Assembly (NCBI GenBank): GCA_038124025.1
Contig: JAYPBC010000011.1
Location: 1 to 64,000 of the forward strand
Direction of reading: 5' to 3'
DNA: 64,000 nucleotides
Source of the DNA: UBA1275 sp038124025
GTDB lineage: Bacteria; Bacteroidota; Rhodothermia; Balneolales; Balneolaceae
The notes below the pieces were generated by a model that searched no databases, was not told the origin of the DNA, and saw only the letters and a program-made list of their open reading frames with translations. A program made the position numbers and the translations under genes. Shown here piece by piece: positions 45,996 through 54,745 of the stretch (position 1 is its first letter; each line of letters opens with the position of its first letter).

Positions 45996-47933
45996 CTAGT
46001 CAACTCCATTAAAGCGTTGTAATCCTTGATCAATAAATCCAATAAACTTTTCCTCACTTACATACCCTAACTCTTGGGAAAGTACCAGCTCTGTAGATGG
46101 ATCAAGAATGACGTAGGTCGGTAGTGCTACATTACCTGAAAGTTTAAATTGCAGTTGCTGATTAGTTTGAGCATCCTTCCCACCGTCGGTGTATAATTTT
46201 AACAGCTTCATTTGATCAAACCGTTCTTGCACACTAGCTAGAGGAAAAATATTGCTTTCCATAGCTCTGCAATTAGTGCATGTGTAGCCTGTAAAGTCAA
46301 TAAATATCGCAACACCTTCAGCCTCTGCTTCCATTACAGCCTGTTCATAGCTACTTAGCCATCCCTCATCAGCAGATGTTTGTGAAGAGCTTGCACCTAC
46401 GGAGGCTAATGTACTTACCACACTTACATCGGTCGCCTGCTTAGGGGGCAACCAAGCATCCCAAATTCCCAATGATGAGCCTAATAGACCAGGAATCAGA
46501 TATATACTGAATATTAGAAAAGGAAGACTTAACATCACTCTTCCAGCCCCAATGGAACTAGGTTTTTCTTCATTTTTCAGCGCAAAGAAACCAAGAATGT
46601 AGAAAGTGGCAACAAGAAAAATAGCCATCCAAAGTGCAATAGCAAAAGGCCGACTAATCCAAGCCCATCCCATAACTAAATCCACATTGGATAGGAATTT
46701 TATCGCAGCGGCTAATTCAATAAAACCCAACAGCACTTTGACCATATTCATCCATGAACCACTTTTGGGTAACGCGTTTAGTAAATTTGGAAAGAGGGCA
46801 AACAGTACAAATGGACTCGCAAAAGCGGCTGAGAATCCGATCATCCCGATGATAGGAAAAAACCAATCACCACCAGTGGTAGCAGCAAAAACAGCTCCAA
46901 CAAAAGGCGCCGTACAAGAGAAGGATACCGCACTAATGGTCATTGCCATGAATAAAACTCCAGCAATGCCGGAATTTTCATTACTTTTCTTATTTAAGAA
47001 ATTGGTGAGTTGGTAAGGTAATTGTAATTCGTACATGCCCAGTAAACTCAAAGCAAAACCGATAAGTACCACGGCGATAAAAAAGTTAACAAACGGATTG
47101 GAAGCAAAATTTTGTGCACCTGATACCCCTACCAAAGCAGCTAATACGATACCAATAAGTGTAAAGGTAACCACTATGGCTAATCCAAATATGATTGCAT
47201 TGCCTACCCCACGTTTTGACTCCTCCTGTTTAGCAAAGTACGATACCGTTAGGGGAATCATTGGAAACACACATGGTGTCAGTAAGGCTGCAAAGCCTGC
47301 TAGAATGGCAATCCAAATAAACGAAAAAATGTCCTCATCATAACCTGAATTAGATCTACTAGAATCTTGACTTAGCTGAGTATCCGGTGCACGTATAGCC
47401 TGTTCTAGTGGATTGTCAGCCACACCTGCCACAAAAACCGTGGCAATGATAGATTTTGAGGTGGGAGGAAGGCAAACTCTATCATCACATACCTGGTAGA
47501 AAGCTTCAATATCTAAAATTTGAGTTCCTAACTTAGATGTGTAGATGCTAACGGGAAGGGTAAATTGAGCAAAGGAACTGTGCCAGCCTAAGTCCGTTTC
47601 AAAATTAGGGTCAAATTCAATGTCTGCTTTTGATTCCAGCACCTGTGAAGTGAGGAAAAAGTTGGATGAATTTGCAGTAAAGCTAGTAGGAAATGGACCT
47701 GCATCAGGGTCATTTAACACCGAATACAAGTGCCAAACACCCTCTATACTCGCACTTAGTTCAATATCAAAGGACTCTCCAGCTAACACTGTATCAGGCA
47801 TATTGAACACGCTGAATTGCACTGGATCCGGTATTTGCGCAGTCACATTACTGGAACTCTTAGCGAGAAACAGCCCTAATAGTAGGGCTAGCAAGCCAAT
47901 TGAATTATACATCGAAATAGATTTTTCTAGCAT
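45996..47933 (-). CDS. dsbD: Thiol:disulfide interchange protein DsbD
   Basis: Carries electrons from cytoplasmic thioredoxin across the inner membrane to periplasmic thiols. The signal peptide covers about 8-33. The N-terminal Ig-like domain has YQVCDDRVCLPP (redox Cys pair). The membrane domain (about 205-500) has the conserved LTPCVFPMIPLTVSYF and SFSCTAPFVGAV cysteines. The C-terminal thioredoxin domain (about 525-645) has CTNC in IDFTGYTCTNCRAME and the cis-Pro in ALPTYVIL. All six functional Cys are present. The frame opens with TTG at 47975; the ATG at 47933 is taken. Possibly cotranscribed with the large barrel protein downstream. Confidence 0.93.
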   Translation of the reverse strand: MLEKSISMYNSIGLLALLLGLFLAKSSSNVTAQIPDPVQFSVFNMPDTVLAGESFDIELSASIEGVWHLYSVLNDPDAGPFPTSFTANSSNFFLTSQVLESKADIEFDPNFETDLGWHSSFAQFTLPVSIYTSKLGTQILDIEAFYQVCDDRVCLPPTSKSIIATVFVAGVADNPLEQAIRAPDTQLSQDSSRSNSGYDEDIFSFIWIAILAGFAALLTPCVFPMIPLTVSYFAKQEESKRGVGNAIIFGLAIVVTFTLIGIVLAALVGVSGAQNFASNPFVNFFIAVVLIGFALSLLGMYELQLPYQLTNFLNKKSNENSGIAGVLFMAMTISAVSFSCTAPFVGAVFAATTGGDWFFPIIGMIGFSAAFASPFVLFALFPNLLNALPKSGSWMNMVKVLLGFIELAAAIKFLSNVDLVMGWAWISRPFAIALWMAIFLVATFYILGFFALKNEEKPSSIGAGRVMLSLPFLIFSIYLIPGLLGSSLGIWDAWLPPKQATDVSVVSTLASVGASSSQTSADEGWLSSYEQAVMEAEAEGVAIFIDFTGYTCTNCRAMESNIFPLASVQERFDQMKLLKLYTDGGKDAQTNQQLQFKLSGNVALPTYVILDPSTELVLSQELGYVSEEKFIGFIDQGLQRFNGVD

Positions 47934-48034
47934 AGAGCGTGGTCGAAAAAAATTAGTGTACTTTAAAGAAATCAATCCTGCACATTCATATTCTTGCGAA
48001 CTAATGAGTTATTCAGCATTAGAGCACAATGGAC

Positions 48035-48078
48035 TTAAACAAAATACCACATTACTGGGAATGTGGTATTTTGTTTAA
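48035..48078. terminator. Strong bidirectional terminator after rplI
   Basis: A perfect 19-bp stem, TTAAACAAAATACCACATT (48035-48053) with AATGTGGTATTTTGTTTAA (48060-48078), around a 6-base loop ACTGGG. T-rich lower stem on both strands. It lies 32 bases after the rplI stop and separates the ribosomal operon from dsbD. Confidence 0.88.
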
Positions 48079-48110
48079 TTAGACAAGTAAATGGGTTACA
48101 AGCGTTCCAA

Positions 48111-48557
48111 CTAGTCGGCTTTAACTACCCAAAATTTGAGCTGCGGCTTTATTTCACCAAGCAGGTGAATAGTTGCCGTGTACTCGCCTAGTGACTTGAC
48201 ATCCGCGTCTATAGTGATAGAGCGGCGATCTATATCGATTCCTTTATCCATCAATGCATCGGCTATTTGCACATTGGTTACCGTGCCGTGAATTTTATCA
48301 TCTTCACCGGTGGTAACTGCAATAGTAAGGTTACTAGATTCAAGCTTCTTGGCCAATTCTTTGGCCTCTTGAACATTAACTTCTGCCTTTTTTTCCGCTC
48401 TTTTCTGCATCAGTTCTAGCTCTGCAATAGATCCTTTGGTTGCAAGCACGGCTTTACCACTAGGAATAAGAAAATTACGTCCATAGCCATCTTTTACGGT
48501 GACTAGCTCGCCTGACTGACCTAGCTTATCTACATCTTGAGTTAAAATAACTTTCAT
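48111..48557 (-). CDS. rplI: Ribosomal protein bL9
   Basis: Large-subunit protein binding 23S rRNA near the L1 stalk base. The 148-residue length and two-domain layout fit: the N-terminal domain has MKVILTQDVDKLGQSGE and KDGYGRNFLIPSGKAV, followed by the long connecting helix (about 45-75) and a C-terminal domain with KIHGTVTNVQIADAL. Third gene of the rpsF-rpsR-rplI operon; followed by a strong terminator. Confidence 0.98.
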   Translation of the reverse strand: MKVILTQDVDKLGQSGELVTVKDGYGRNFLIPSGKAVLATKGSIAELELMQKRAEKKAEVNVQEAKELAKKLESSNLTIAVTTGEDDKIHGTVTNVQIADALMDKGIDIDRRSITIDADVKSLGEYTATIHLLGEIKPQLKFWVVKAD

Positions 48558-48571
48558 ATCACTTAAATTTT

Positions 48572-48823
48572 TTATCGAAGGTTTTCAGCAACGTAGGGCA
48601 TAAGACCTAAGAAACGTGCTCGTTTGATTGCGGTGGTGAGTTGTCGTTGGTGCTTTGCACTCGTCCCCGTAACTCTTCTTGGCAAGATTTTGCCTTGATC
48701 ATTGGTAAATCGTTGAAGCATTTCAACATCTTTATAGTCAATGTACTCAAGTCCTGCCTCTGTGAATTTACATTGCTTAACTTTTCTTACGCTTTTCTTT
48801 GGGTGCGATGGATTCTTAATCAT
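48572..48823 (-). CDS. rpsR: Ribosomal protein bS18
   Basis: Small-subunit platform protein that pairs with bS6. The 83-residue basic protein has [19 protein letters not shown], then [19 protein letters not shown] and the C-terminal [20 protein letters not shown], all diagnostic. It lies between rpsF and rplI with 14-base and 28-base gaps. No ssb gene intervenes. Confidence 0.98.
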   Translation of the reverse strand: MIKNPSHPKKSVRKVKQCKFTEAGLEYIDYKDVEMLQRFTNDQGKILPRRVTGTSAKHQRQLTTAIKRARFLGLMPYVAENLR

Positions 48824-48851
48824 GGTAATCTAATTTAAAATGTGGTTCCTA

Positions 48852-49226
48852 TTAATCTTCTTCTGTTTCTTCTTCAACCACAGGGAAGACCTCTGGTACA
48901 GTATTTTTCTTGACCAATTCCCTGTGTCGCATCATTTTAGCGTCATATTTCAAAGTTAGGTATCGCATGATTTCATCGTCTATCCGCATTGAGCGCTCGA
49001 TCGGTTCGATTGCAGTTGCAGGCCCTTCAAAGTATAGATTTACATAGAAACCTGTTTGTTTCTTGTCCATTTCATAGGCAAATTTGCGAAGGCCCCATTC
49101 TTGTACTTCTTCTATCGCTCCTCCATTGGAGGTGACTAAGTCGTTAATCCGCTGAATAACAGCTGGATACTGTTCGTCCTCTAAAACAGGACTGATGATA
49201 TAAGTTAATTCGTAGTATGAATTCAT
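48852..49226 (-). CDS. rpsF: Ribosomal protein bS6
   Basis: Small-subunit platform protein. Taken from the ATG at 49226 it is 124 residues and starts MNSYYELTYIISPVL, as in the family; an upstream in-frame ATG at 49286 would add 20 residues with no counterpart, so it is rejected. Diagnostic segments are EVQEWGLRKFAYEMDKKQTG, YLTLKYD and the acidic C-terminal tail ending EEETEED. First gene of the rpsF-rpsR-rplI operon. Confidence 0.97.
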   Translation of the reverse strand: MNSYYELTYIISPVLEDEQYPAVIQRINDLVTSNGGAIEEVQEWGLRKFAYEMDKKQTGFYVNLYFEGPATAIEPIERSMRIDDEIMRYLTLKYDAKMMRHRELVKKNTVPEVFPVVEEETEED

Positions 49227-49348
49227 AAGTTTACTTTGGATGTTTTCAGTTTGGAAAACAGTCATCTTAAATGAATTAGCTTTCATTTAGATAACAGAAT
49301 AATAAATATAGGGCTTTTTCTGCTAATTCACACTTCAATTAAGGTACT

Positions 49349-49645
49349 TTATTCCGCCCTATGTCTAATATCACTTATACTATTGGCAAGTATGATATCA
49401 CGCTCTGTCACTTGATTATCTGCATCATGGGTCGTTATCCGTAACTCGACCTTGCTGTAGACATTATTTATCACTGGATGATGATTATGTTGTTCCGCTA
49501 GAAAAGCAACCCTCATTATAAAAGACATTGCTTCCTGAAAGTCAGAAAACTCCCATGTCCGCTTTAGTTCTCGAGTGTTTATGCTCCATCTATCTGAACC
49601 CTTTAATTGCTGAATTATTTCTTGCTTTGTAAGTGCTTTTAACAT
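49349..49645 (-). CDS. phhB: Pterin-4a-carbinolamine dehydratase
   Basis: Dehydrates the 4a-hydroxytetrahydropterin formed by aromatic amino-acid hydroxylases so the cofactor can be recycled. The 98-residue protein has the active-site motif EQHNHHPVINNVYSKVEL and ITTHDADNQVTERD, with the His-His pair and THD conserved. With FolE2 and an animal-type PTPS at 28-29 kb it points to a functional reduced-pterin cofactor system; no phenylalanine hydroxylase is in the window. The gene stands alone, divergent from the antiporter gene. Confidence 0.9.
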   Translation of the reverse strand: MLKALTKQEIIQQLKGSDRWSINTRELKRTWEFSDFQEAMSFIMRVAFLAEQHNHHPVINNVYSKVELRITTHDADNQVTERDIILANSISDIRHRAE

Positions 49646-49862
49646 TTTTTAAGTATTAATTAGTAATTCCAATAATATTTTTTTTACACAACTACAATCC
49701 GAAGACAATTTAAATTATATATATTTAGTAGCTTCAGGTTTAAGGTTTTTTTAATAAGGGAAATATTACTCATTTTCCTCATAGAAAATTGTTTAGTTAT
49801 CTTATTCTACAAGAAATTGTACAATTAACAGGTTAAACCCCAAATATAATACGTACTACTAT

Positions 49863-51296
49863 ATGAAGTTAATATTGCCTTTATTCAAGAGAGCATCATG
49901 GTTTTTGTTGCCGTTACTTTTGAGCCCATGGTCTTCAATTTTCGCAGCAGAAGGATTTGGAATTAGTGGAGGTGGGCTTGGTTTGCTTTGGACTCTCCCC
50001 TTTGCTGGAATACTACTATCTATAGCTATTTTCCCATTGGTAAATGAATCCTGGTGGCATCATAATTTTGGTAAAGTTTCCGCTTTTTGGGCCCTTTTAC
50101 TTTTGGTACCTATGACCATTTCATTTGGTTTTTCAGCTACACTTTATGAAGTCTTACATGCCTATTTGCTCGAATACTTTCCATTTATCATTCTCCTGCT
50201 TGCACTTTTCACGATCTCAGGTGGAGTCCGAATAAAGGGCTCATTTCAAGGCAGTCCTCTAGTTAACATTGGATTCTTAGTAATCGGTACACTGCTCGCT
50301 AGTTGGATGGGTACAACGGGAGCCGCTATGCTGTTAATTAGACCATTACTAAGAGCCAATGAGTGGCGTGCTACTAAAAAACATGTGGTAATATTCTTCA
50401 TCTTTTTAGTGGCTAATGTAGGGGGTGCGTTAACCCCTTTAGGTGATCCACCGTTATTTCTTGGCTTTCTACAAGGTGTTGGGTTTTTCTGGACCACTAC
50501 CAATCTGTTTTTTGAGATGATTTTTGTAGTTATCCTATTACTTATCGTTTTCTATTTTGTGGATACCTATTTTTATAAGAAAGAAACCAATACACCACCT
50601 GTTGAAGAGAATAAAGAAGCTTTCGGAATCGAAGGTGGTATTAATCTAGTGCTTATTCTAGGGGTAGTTGGGGCGGTCTTGTTCTCAGGAATAGCTTCAC
50701 TAGGAACCATTGATATTTACCATGTTACGGTGGACTATGAAAATATCATTCGTGACTTAGTCTTACTCGGATTGACCTTTCTAAGCCTAAAAGTAACATC
50801 AAAAGAAAGCAGAGATGCCAACGGTTTTAACTGGTTTCCTATTCAGGAAGTAGGAAAATTATTTGCAGGTATTTTTATCACCATCATTGCTCCTATATCC
50901 ATGCTGAAAGCAGCGAATGTAGGAGAAGGGGCACTTACCTTCATAAATAATGCGGTATTTGACGGAAATGGAGAGCCTATCAATGCGATGTTTTTCTGGA
51001 TAACTGGTATGTTATCTGCATTTTTGGATAATGCACCCACTTATTTAGTATTCTTTAATGCTGCAGGCGGAGACGCTCACATTCTCATGAATGAAATGAG
51101 CCAAACGCTCATGGCTATTTCTTCTGGCGCGGTATTTTTTGGGGCCCTAAGTTATATTGGTAATGCCCCAAATTTCATGGTAAAATCCATTGCAGAGCAG
51201 AACGGCGTCAACATGCCAAGCTTCGGTGGTTACTTAGTTTGGGCCTCAATCATATTACTCCCAATCTATTTACTTGTTACATTTATCTTTATTTAG
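49863..51296 (+). CDS. nhaD: NhaD-type sodium:proton antiporter
   Basis: A 477-residue membrane protein with about 12 helices of the ion-transporter superfamily. Typical segments are FPLVNESWWHHNFGKVSAFW (20 residues), GTTGAAMLLIRPLLRANEWR, VANVGGALTPLGDPPLFLGF (20 residues) and FLDNAPTYLVFFNAAGG, the last two matching conserved half-helix motifs of NhaD. It exports Na+ or Li+ in exchange for protons, which suits a marine organism. The 217-base divergent region upstream contains TATAAT about 14 bases before the start but no well-spaced partner. The next gene overlaps its 3' end by 23 bases in another frame. Confidence 0.85.
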   Translation: MKLILPLFKRASWFLLPLLLSPWSSIFAAEGFGISGGGLGLLWTLPFAGILLSIAIFPLVNESWWHHNFGKVSAFWALLLLVPMTISFGFSATLYEVLHAYLLEYFPFIILLLALFTISGGVRIKGSFQGSPLVNIGFLVIGTLLASWMGTTGAAMLLIRPLLRANEWRATKKHVVIFFIFLVANVGGALTPLGDPPLFLGFLQGVGFFWTTTNLFFEMIFVVILLLIVFYFVDTYFYKKETNTPPVEENKEAFGIEGGINLVLILGVVGAVLFSGIASLGTIDIYHVTVDYENIIRDLVLLGLTFLSLKVTSKESRDANGFNWFPIQEVGKLFAGIFITIIAPISMLKAANVGEGALTFINNAVFDGNGEPINAMFFWITGMLSAFLDNAPTYLVFFNAAGGDAHILMNEMSQTLMAISSGAVFFGALSYIGNAPNFMVKSIAEQNGVNMPSFGGYLVWASIILLPIYLLVTFIFI

Positions 51297-52641
51297 CGCA
51301 ATCAATAGAGCGATCCAGAAAATACACCTGGACCCGTTCTTTTTTTTCCAGCATAATACGAAAGCTAGTTTAGGTGTTAGAATATCTTTGCTAGCTTTTC
51401 TTTTTTTACAGGTATACTCCTATCACTTCACTGTCAACGCAGCTCCTACTGCATCAAAGAAAAACACGTACTTTAAGGTAGCAGACCTTCAGAATGATTT
51501 GACGAATCTTCCCTATTCATCAGAGAATACAATACAGCTAGCAACAGATTCTGTACTTGTCGATTCAGTAGTTACTGGCTTTGTGCCCGCCCTCTCTTAC
51601 AGTACTGAAGTGGGTCTAGCAGGTGGCTTGATTTGGAGCAGGCTGGCCTATGGTCAACAATACCCATTTAACCAACATATTTCAATCGCTTCACTGGCTT
51701 CAAGTAAAGGCTTGGCAGGCTTGAATTTTTTCTTAGACCAACCATGTAGCTTCATTTGTTCCGATAGATTCATATTGAATGTTATACTAAACCGTTTTCT
51801 AGAAGATCAATACTATGGCGTCTACACTGCCACACGCCTAAATTTAGACAATAATCCAAAACGTTTCGAATACCGCTCATTCACCATGAAGTTGAATCTT
51901 GAATATAGAATGAGTGTGAAAAAATTACCCTTAGCTAGCGAATACTTGAGTAAGAGCTTATATGGATTTTTAAGTGCTGATCTTCAATATAAAACCCCAT
52001 GGAATAATGAGTCCGGCAAGCTAATTATGGTAGAGCAACCTACAGGGTACCAGGGTGCCTATGGATTTTGGCTAGGTTTTGGTGGGTTAATTGACACTCG
52101 AAATAGTGAATTTTATCCGTCTCAAGGTTGGTATTCAAAACAACAATTCAAGGGTAGTGTAGAATCGGTTCTTAGTGATTTCAATCAATCATCTTTCCTG
52201 AGTGACACGAGGTTTTACCATGATTTCAAACTCATCATCCCAATCGTTTTTGCACAAAGAGTTAGTTACCAATGGAGTAATTCTGAAGAGCAAACACCCT
52301 ATTGGAGCTTTCCTTCCCTAGGTGGAGAAGAATACCTGAGGGGTTATGTAAATAATCGATTTCTAGTGCCTCAATTTTGGGCTACCAATACCGAGTTAAG
52401 AACTTGGCTATTTGATGTTAACCAATACAACGTTAAAATTGGTGGTACCCTATTTTTAGATGCAGGATCATTTACCGATGATCAAACATGGCTAAGCGAT
52501 GACTGGGCTGATAACCTAAAGTATACGGCCGGCTTTGGAGGTCTTGTTTCCTTCTTTTCACCTGACTTTATATTGCGGGTCGATCTGGGGGTTTCTGAGG
52601 AAGGATATGGGATATTTTTCTCAACCGGCGTGCTTTTTTAA
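51274..52641 (+). CDS. Omp85-type outer-membrane protein (bacterial surface antigen domain)
   Basis: A 455-residue protein with a hydrophobic export segment (about 35-57, ending VNAAP), no visible POTRA domain, and a C-terminal Omp85/surface-antigen barrel (about 85-455) with GFWLGFGGLIDTRNSEFYPS (20 residues), SLGGEEYLRGYVNNRF (the conserved lid-lock-like GG..LRGY motif) and GTLFLDAGSF, ending in Phe. The only starts are TTG at 51274, overlapping the antiporter gene, or TTG at 51388, which would leave a compact signal but few basic residues; I keep the longer one with doubt. Function unknown. Confidence 0.75.
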   Translation: MLHLSLFSAINRAIQKIHLDPFFFFQHNTKASLGVRISLLAFLFLQVYSYHFTVNAAPTASKKNTYFKVADLQNDLTNLPYSSENTIQLATDSVLVDSVVTGFVPALSYSTEVGLAGGLIWSRLAYGQQYPFNQHISIASLASSKGLAGLNFFLDQPCSFICSDRFILNVILNRFLEDQYYGVYTATRLNLDNNPKRFEYRSFTMKLNLEYRMSVKKLPLASEYLSKSLYGFLSADLQYKTPWNNESGKLIMVEQPTGYQGAYGFWLGFGGLIDTRNSEFYPSQGWYSKQQFKGSVESVLSDFNQSSFLSDTRFYHDFKLIIPIVFAQRVSYQWSNSEEQTPYWSFPSLGGEEYLRGYVNNRFLVPQFWATNTELRTWLFDVNQYNVKIGGTLFLDAGSFTDDQTWLSDDWADNLKYTAGFGGLVSFFSPDFILRVDLGVSEEGYGIFFSTGVLF

Positions 52642-52676
52642 TCTACAATTAGTGCCAGTTTACTATTTAATTGTGG

Positions 52677-53522
52677 CTACATAAACAACCAAACACCCAT
52701 TAAGCCCACCGCCCAACAATAGAAAGAAAAGAGGTAAAATCCACTTTTCTTTAGAATGATAATGAGATACTTAAGAGCAAAATACCCTGAAATTGCTGAG
52801 CTTAAAAAACCTATAATCAATACCTGCAATGCATCCCCTTGAATCCCAAGCTCTAATAATTCCAATACTTGCAATAGCATTGCTCCTCCAATAACTGGGA
52901 TCACCATTATAAAAGAAAAATTAGCGGCCGTTTCCCTGTCCACCCCTAACCACAATGCGGTAGTTATGGTGGAGCCAGAACGGCTAATTCCAGGTATCAT
53001 AGCGCATGCCTGCGCAAGCCCAATCGCAAAACTTTTTACTATTCCAATAGAAGACTTACTTCTTTCGGATGATTCATCGGACGGTTCATCTAAATGTGTT
53101 TTGCTGGATACAAATTTGGTCGAAAACAACAATCCACCTGTGATCAATAGCATAATACTTACCAAAAGTGGATTTGAAAATATAGACTCAACCTGATCTT
53201 TTAGAGTAAAACCAACTATAAAAGCAGGTATCATGCTTATGAGAATCATACCGAGAAATTGTACCTCCTTGCTCTCTTTTTCCTTGGCAGGATTCAATAA
53301 AAAACGTAATCCACTTGTACATAAACGCCCTAATTCATCACGGTAGTAATAGATAATGCTTACTAAGGTGCCAAAATGCACTATTACTTCATAGGTAATC
53401 CCAGATTCGACATCCGAGTCCAACAATATTTTTCCAAGTGCTAGGTGACCTGAGCTACTAATCGGCAAGAATTCAGTGATACCTTGTAAAACTCCTAAAA
53501 TAAATGCTTCTATTAAATCCAT
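52677..53522 (-). CDS. uppP: Undecaprenyl-diphosphatase UppP/BacA
   Basis: Recycles the undecaprenyl carrier by dephosphorylation, and confers bacitracin tolerance when abundant. The 281-residue polytopic protein carries the two catalytic motifs: GITEFLPISSSGHLALG (about 14-30, with Glu17) and MIPGISRSGSTI (about 164-175). It is a single-gene unit divergent from the MoxR gene; uppS, which makes the same carrier, is at 17 kb. Confidence 0.96.
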   Translation of the reverse strand: MDLIEAFILGVLQGITEFLPISSSGHLALGKILLDSDVESGITYEVIVHFGTLVSIIYYYRDELGRLCTSGLRFLLNPAKEKESKEVQFLGMILISMIPAFIVGFTLKDQVESIFSNPLLVSIMLLITGGLLFSTKFVSSKTHLDEPSDESSERSKSSIGIVKSFAIGLAQACAMIPGISRSGSTITTALWLGVDRETAANFSFIMVIPVIGGAMLLQVLELLELGIQGDALQVLIIGFLSSAISGYFALKYLIIILKKSGFYLFSFYCWAVGLMGVWLFM

Positions 53523-53592
53523 TACGTATGTTTAAAAATTGAAAGAGTGTTAAATTACACTTTAACCACCAAAACCTAAACGAGAATTTCGA

Positions 53593-54594
53593 ATGAGTGA
53601 ATATGCAGTAGATATGATGGCTTTAAGTGAGAAAATCCAAAAAAGCTCCTCATTTATCGATGACATACGTACCGAATTAGATAAAGTTGTCATAGGACAA
53701 AAGTACATGATCGACCGGCTAATGATCGGCCTATTAACTAATGGACATGTACTTCTTGAGGGGGTACCAGGACTTGCAAAAACTCTGACCATATCTTCAT
53801 TGGCTACCGTGATTGACACTAATTTTCAACGGATACAATTTACCCCAGATTTACTACCCGCAGACCTTATCGGGACACTTATATACAATCAAAAAGAAGG
53901 CGATTTTTTCGTAAAGAAGGGACCCATTTTTGCCAATATTATTCTGGCCGATGAGATTAACCGATCACCAGCAAAAGTACAGAGCGCGTTGTTAGAGGCG
54001 ATGCAAGAAAAACAAGTTACGATTGGTGAGGAGAGCTTTAAGTTAGAGGAACCATTTTTGGTATTGGCCACTCAAAATCCAGTAGAACAAGAAGGAACCT
54101 ATCCACTGCCTGAAGCGCAGGTAGATCGATTCATGCTCAAATTAAAAATAGATTACCCAAGCCCATCTGAAGAGCTGGAGATCATGCGCCGGATGGCAAA
54201 GACAGGCTCCAAACCAACGCTTAATAAAGTGGTGGACCCTGTAACCATTCTGGAAGCCAGAAAAGTTGTGAATGAAATATACATGGATGAGAAGGTGGAA
54301 CAGTACATTGTAGACTTAGTTTTTGCTACAAGAAAACCTTCGGATTATGGCATTGCTGAATTAGAAGATTTAATTAGCTTTGGTGCATCTCCGCGAGCAA
54401 CCATAAATCTTAATCTTGCAGCTAGAGCGCAGGCTTTTATGGAACATAGAGCCTATGTTACACCTGAAGATGTTAGGACGATAGCGTTGGACGTATTTAG
54501 ACATCGACTCATACCCACTTTCGAGGCAGAGGCAGAAGAAATAGGAGCTGAAGAATTAGTTCAAAAAGTTATGAATAATGTTCAGGTCCCCTGA
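53593..54594 (+). CDS. MoxR-family AAA+ ATPase
   Basis: A 333-residue chaperone-like ATPase of the MoxR group. Walker A is GVPGLAKT (57-64), Walker B ILADEINR (117-124, Asp120/Glu121), followed by sensor-1 LATQNPVEQEGTYPLPEAQ (19 residues) with the MoxR Pro-rich insertion, and a C-terminal lid with DLISFGASPRATI. Such ATPases usually precede DUF58 and VWA genes and act with them on metal insertion or protein complex maturation. Here a terminator follows directly and no DUF58 or VWA gene is adjacent, so its partners are elsewhere. Confidence 0.92.
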   Translation: MSEYAVDMMALSEKIQKSSSFIDDIRTELDKVVIGQKYMIDRLMIGLLTNGHVLLEGVPGLAKTLTISSLATVIDTNFQRIQFTPDLLPADLIGTLIYNQKEGDFFVKKGPIFANIILADEINRSPAKVQSALLEAMQEKQVTIGEESFKLEEPFLVLATQNPVEQEGTYPLPEAQVDRFMLKLKIDYPSPSEELEIMRRMAKTGSKPTLNKVVDPVTILEARKVVNEIYMDEKVEQYIVDLVFATRKPSDYGIAELEDLISFGASPRATINLNLAARAQAFMEHRAYVTPEDVRTIALDVFRHRLIPTFEAEAEEIGAEELVQKVMNNVQVP

Positions 54595-54657
54595 CTAAGA
54601 CATCAGCCACTTTTTGAATAACATGATCAGTGTTATAAATATGGTAGTCTATTAATA

Positions 54658-54690
54658 AAAAAGCCCCTTGTATGACAAATGGGGCTTTTT
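54658..54690. terminator. Bidirectional terminator between moxR and rpsA
   Basis: A 10-bp stem AAAAAGCCCC (54658-54667) with GGGGCTTTTT (54681-54690), extended inside by TTGT/ACAA. A- and T-runs flank both sides, so it serves the convergent moxR and rpsA genes. Confidence 0.88.
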
Positions 54691-54745
54691 ATTAATTAAA
54701 CGGTAAAATCAGTGAAATAATACCGGAATGCTAATAGACCAATAA

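Noticed and set aside
47620..48078. 152-codon plus-strand frame opposite dsbD
   Set aside because: Antisense to the DsbD signal and N-terminal domain and ends inside a terminator hairpin.
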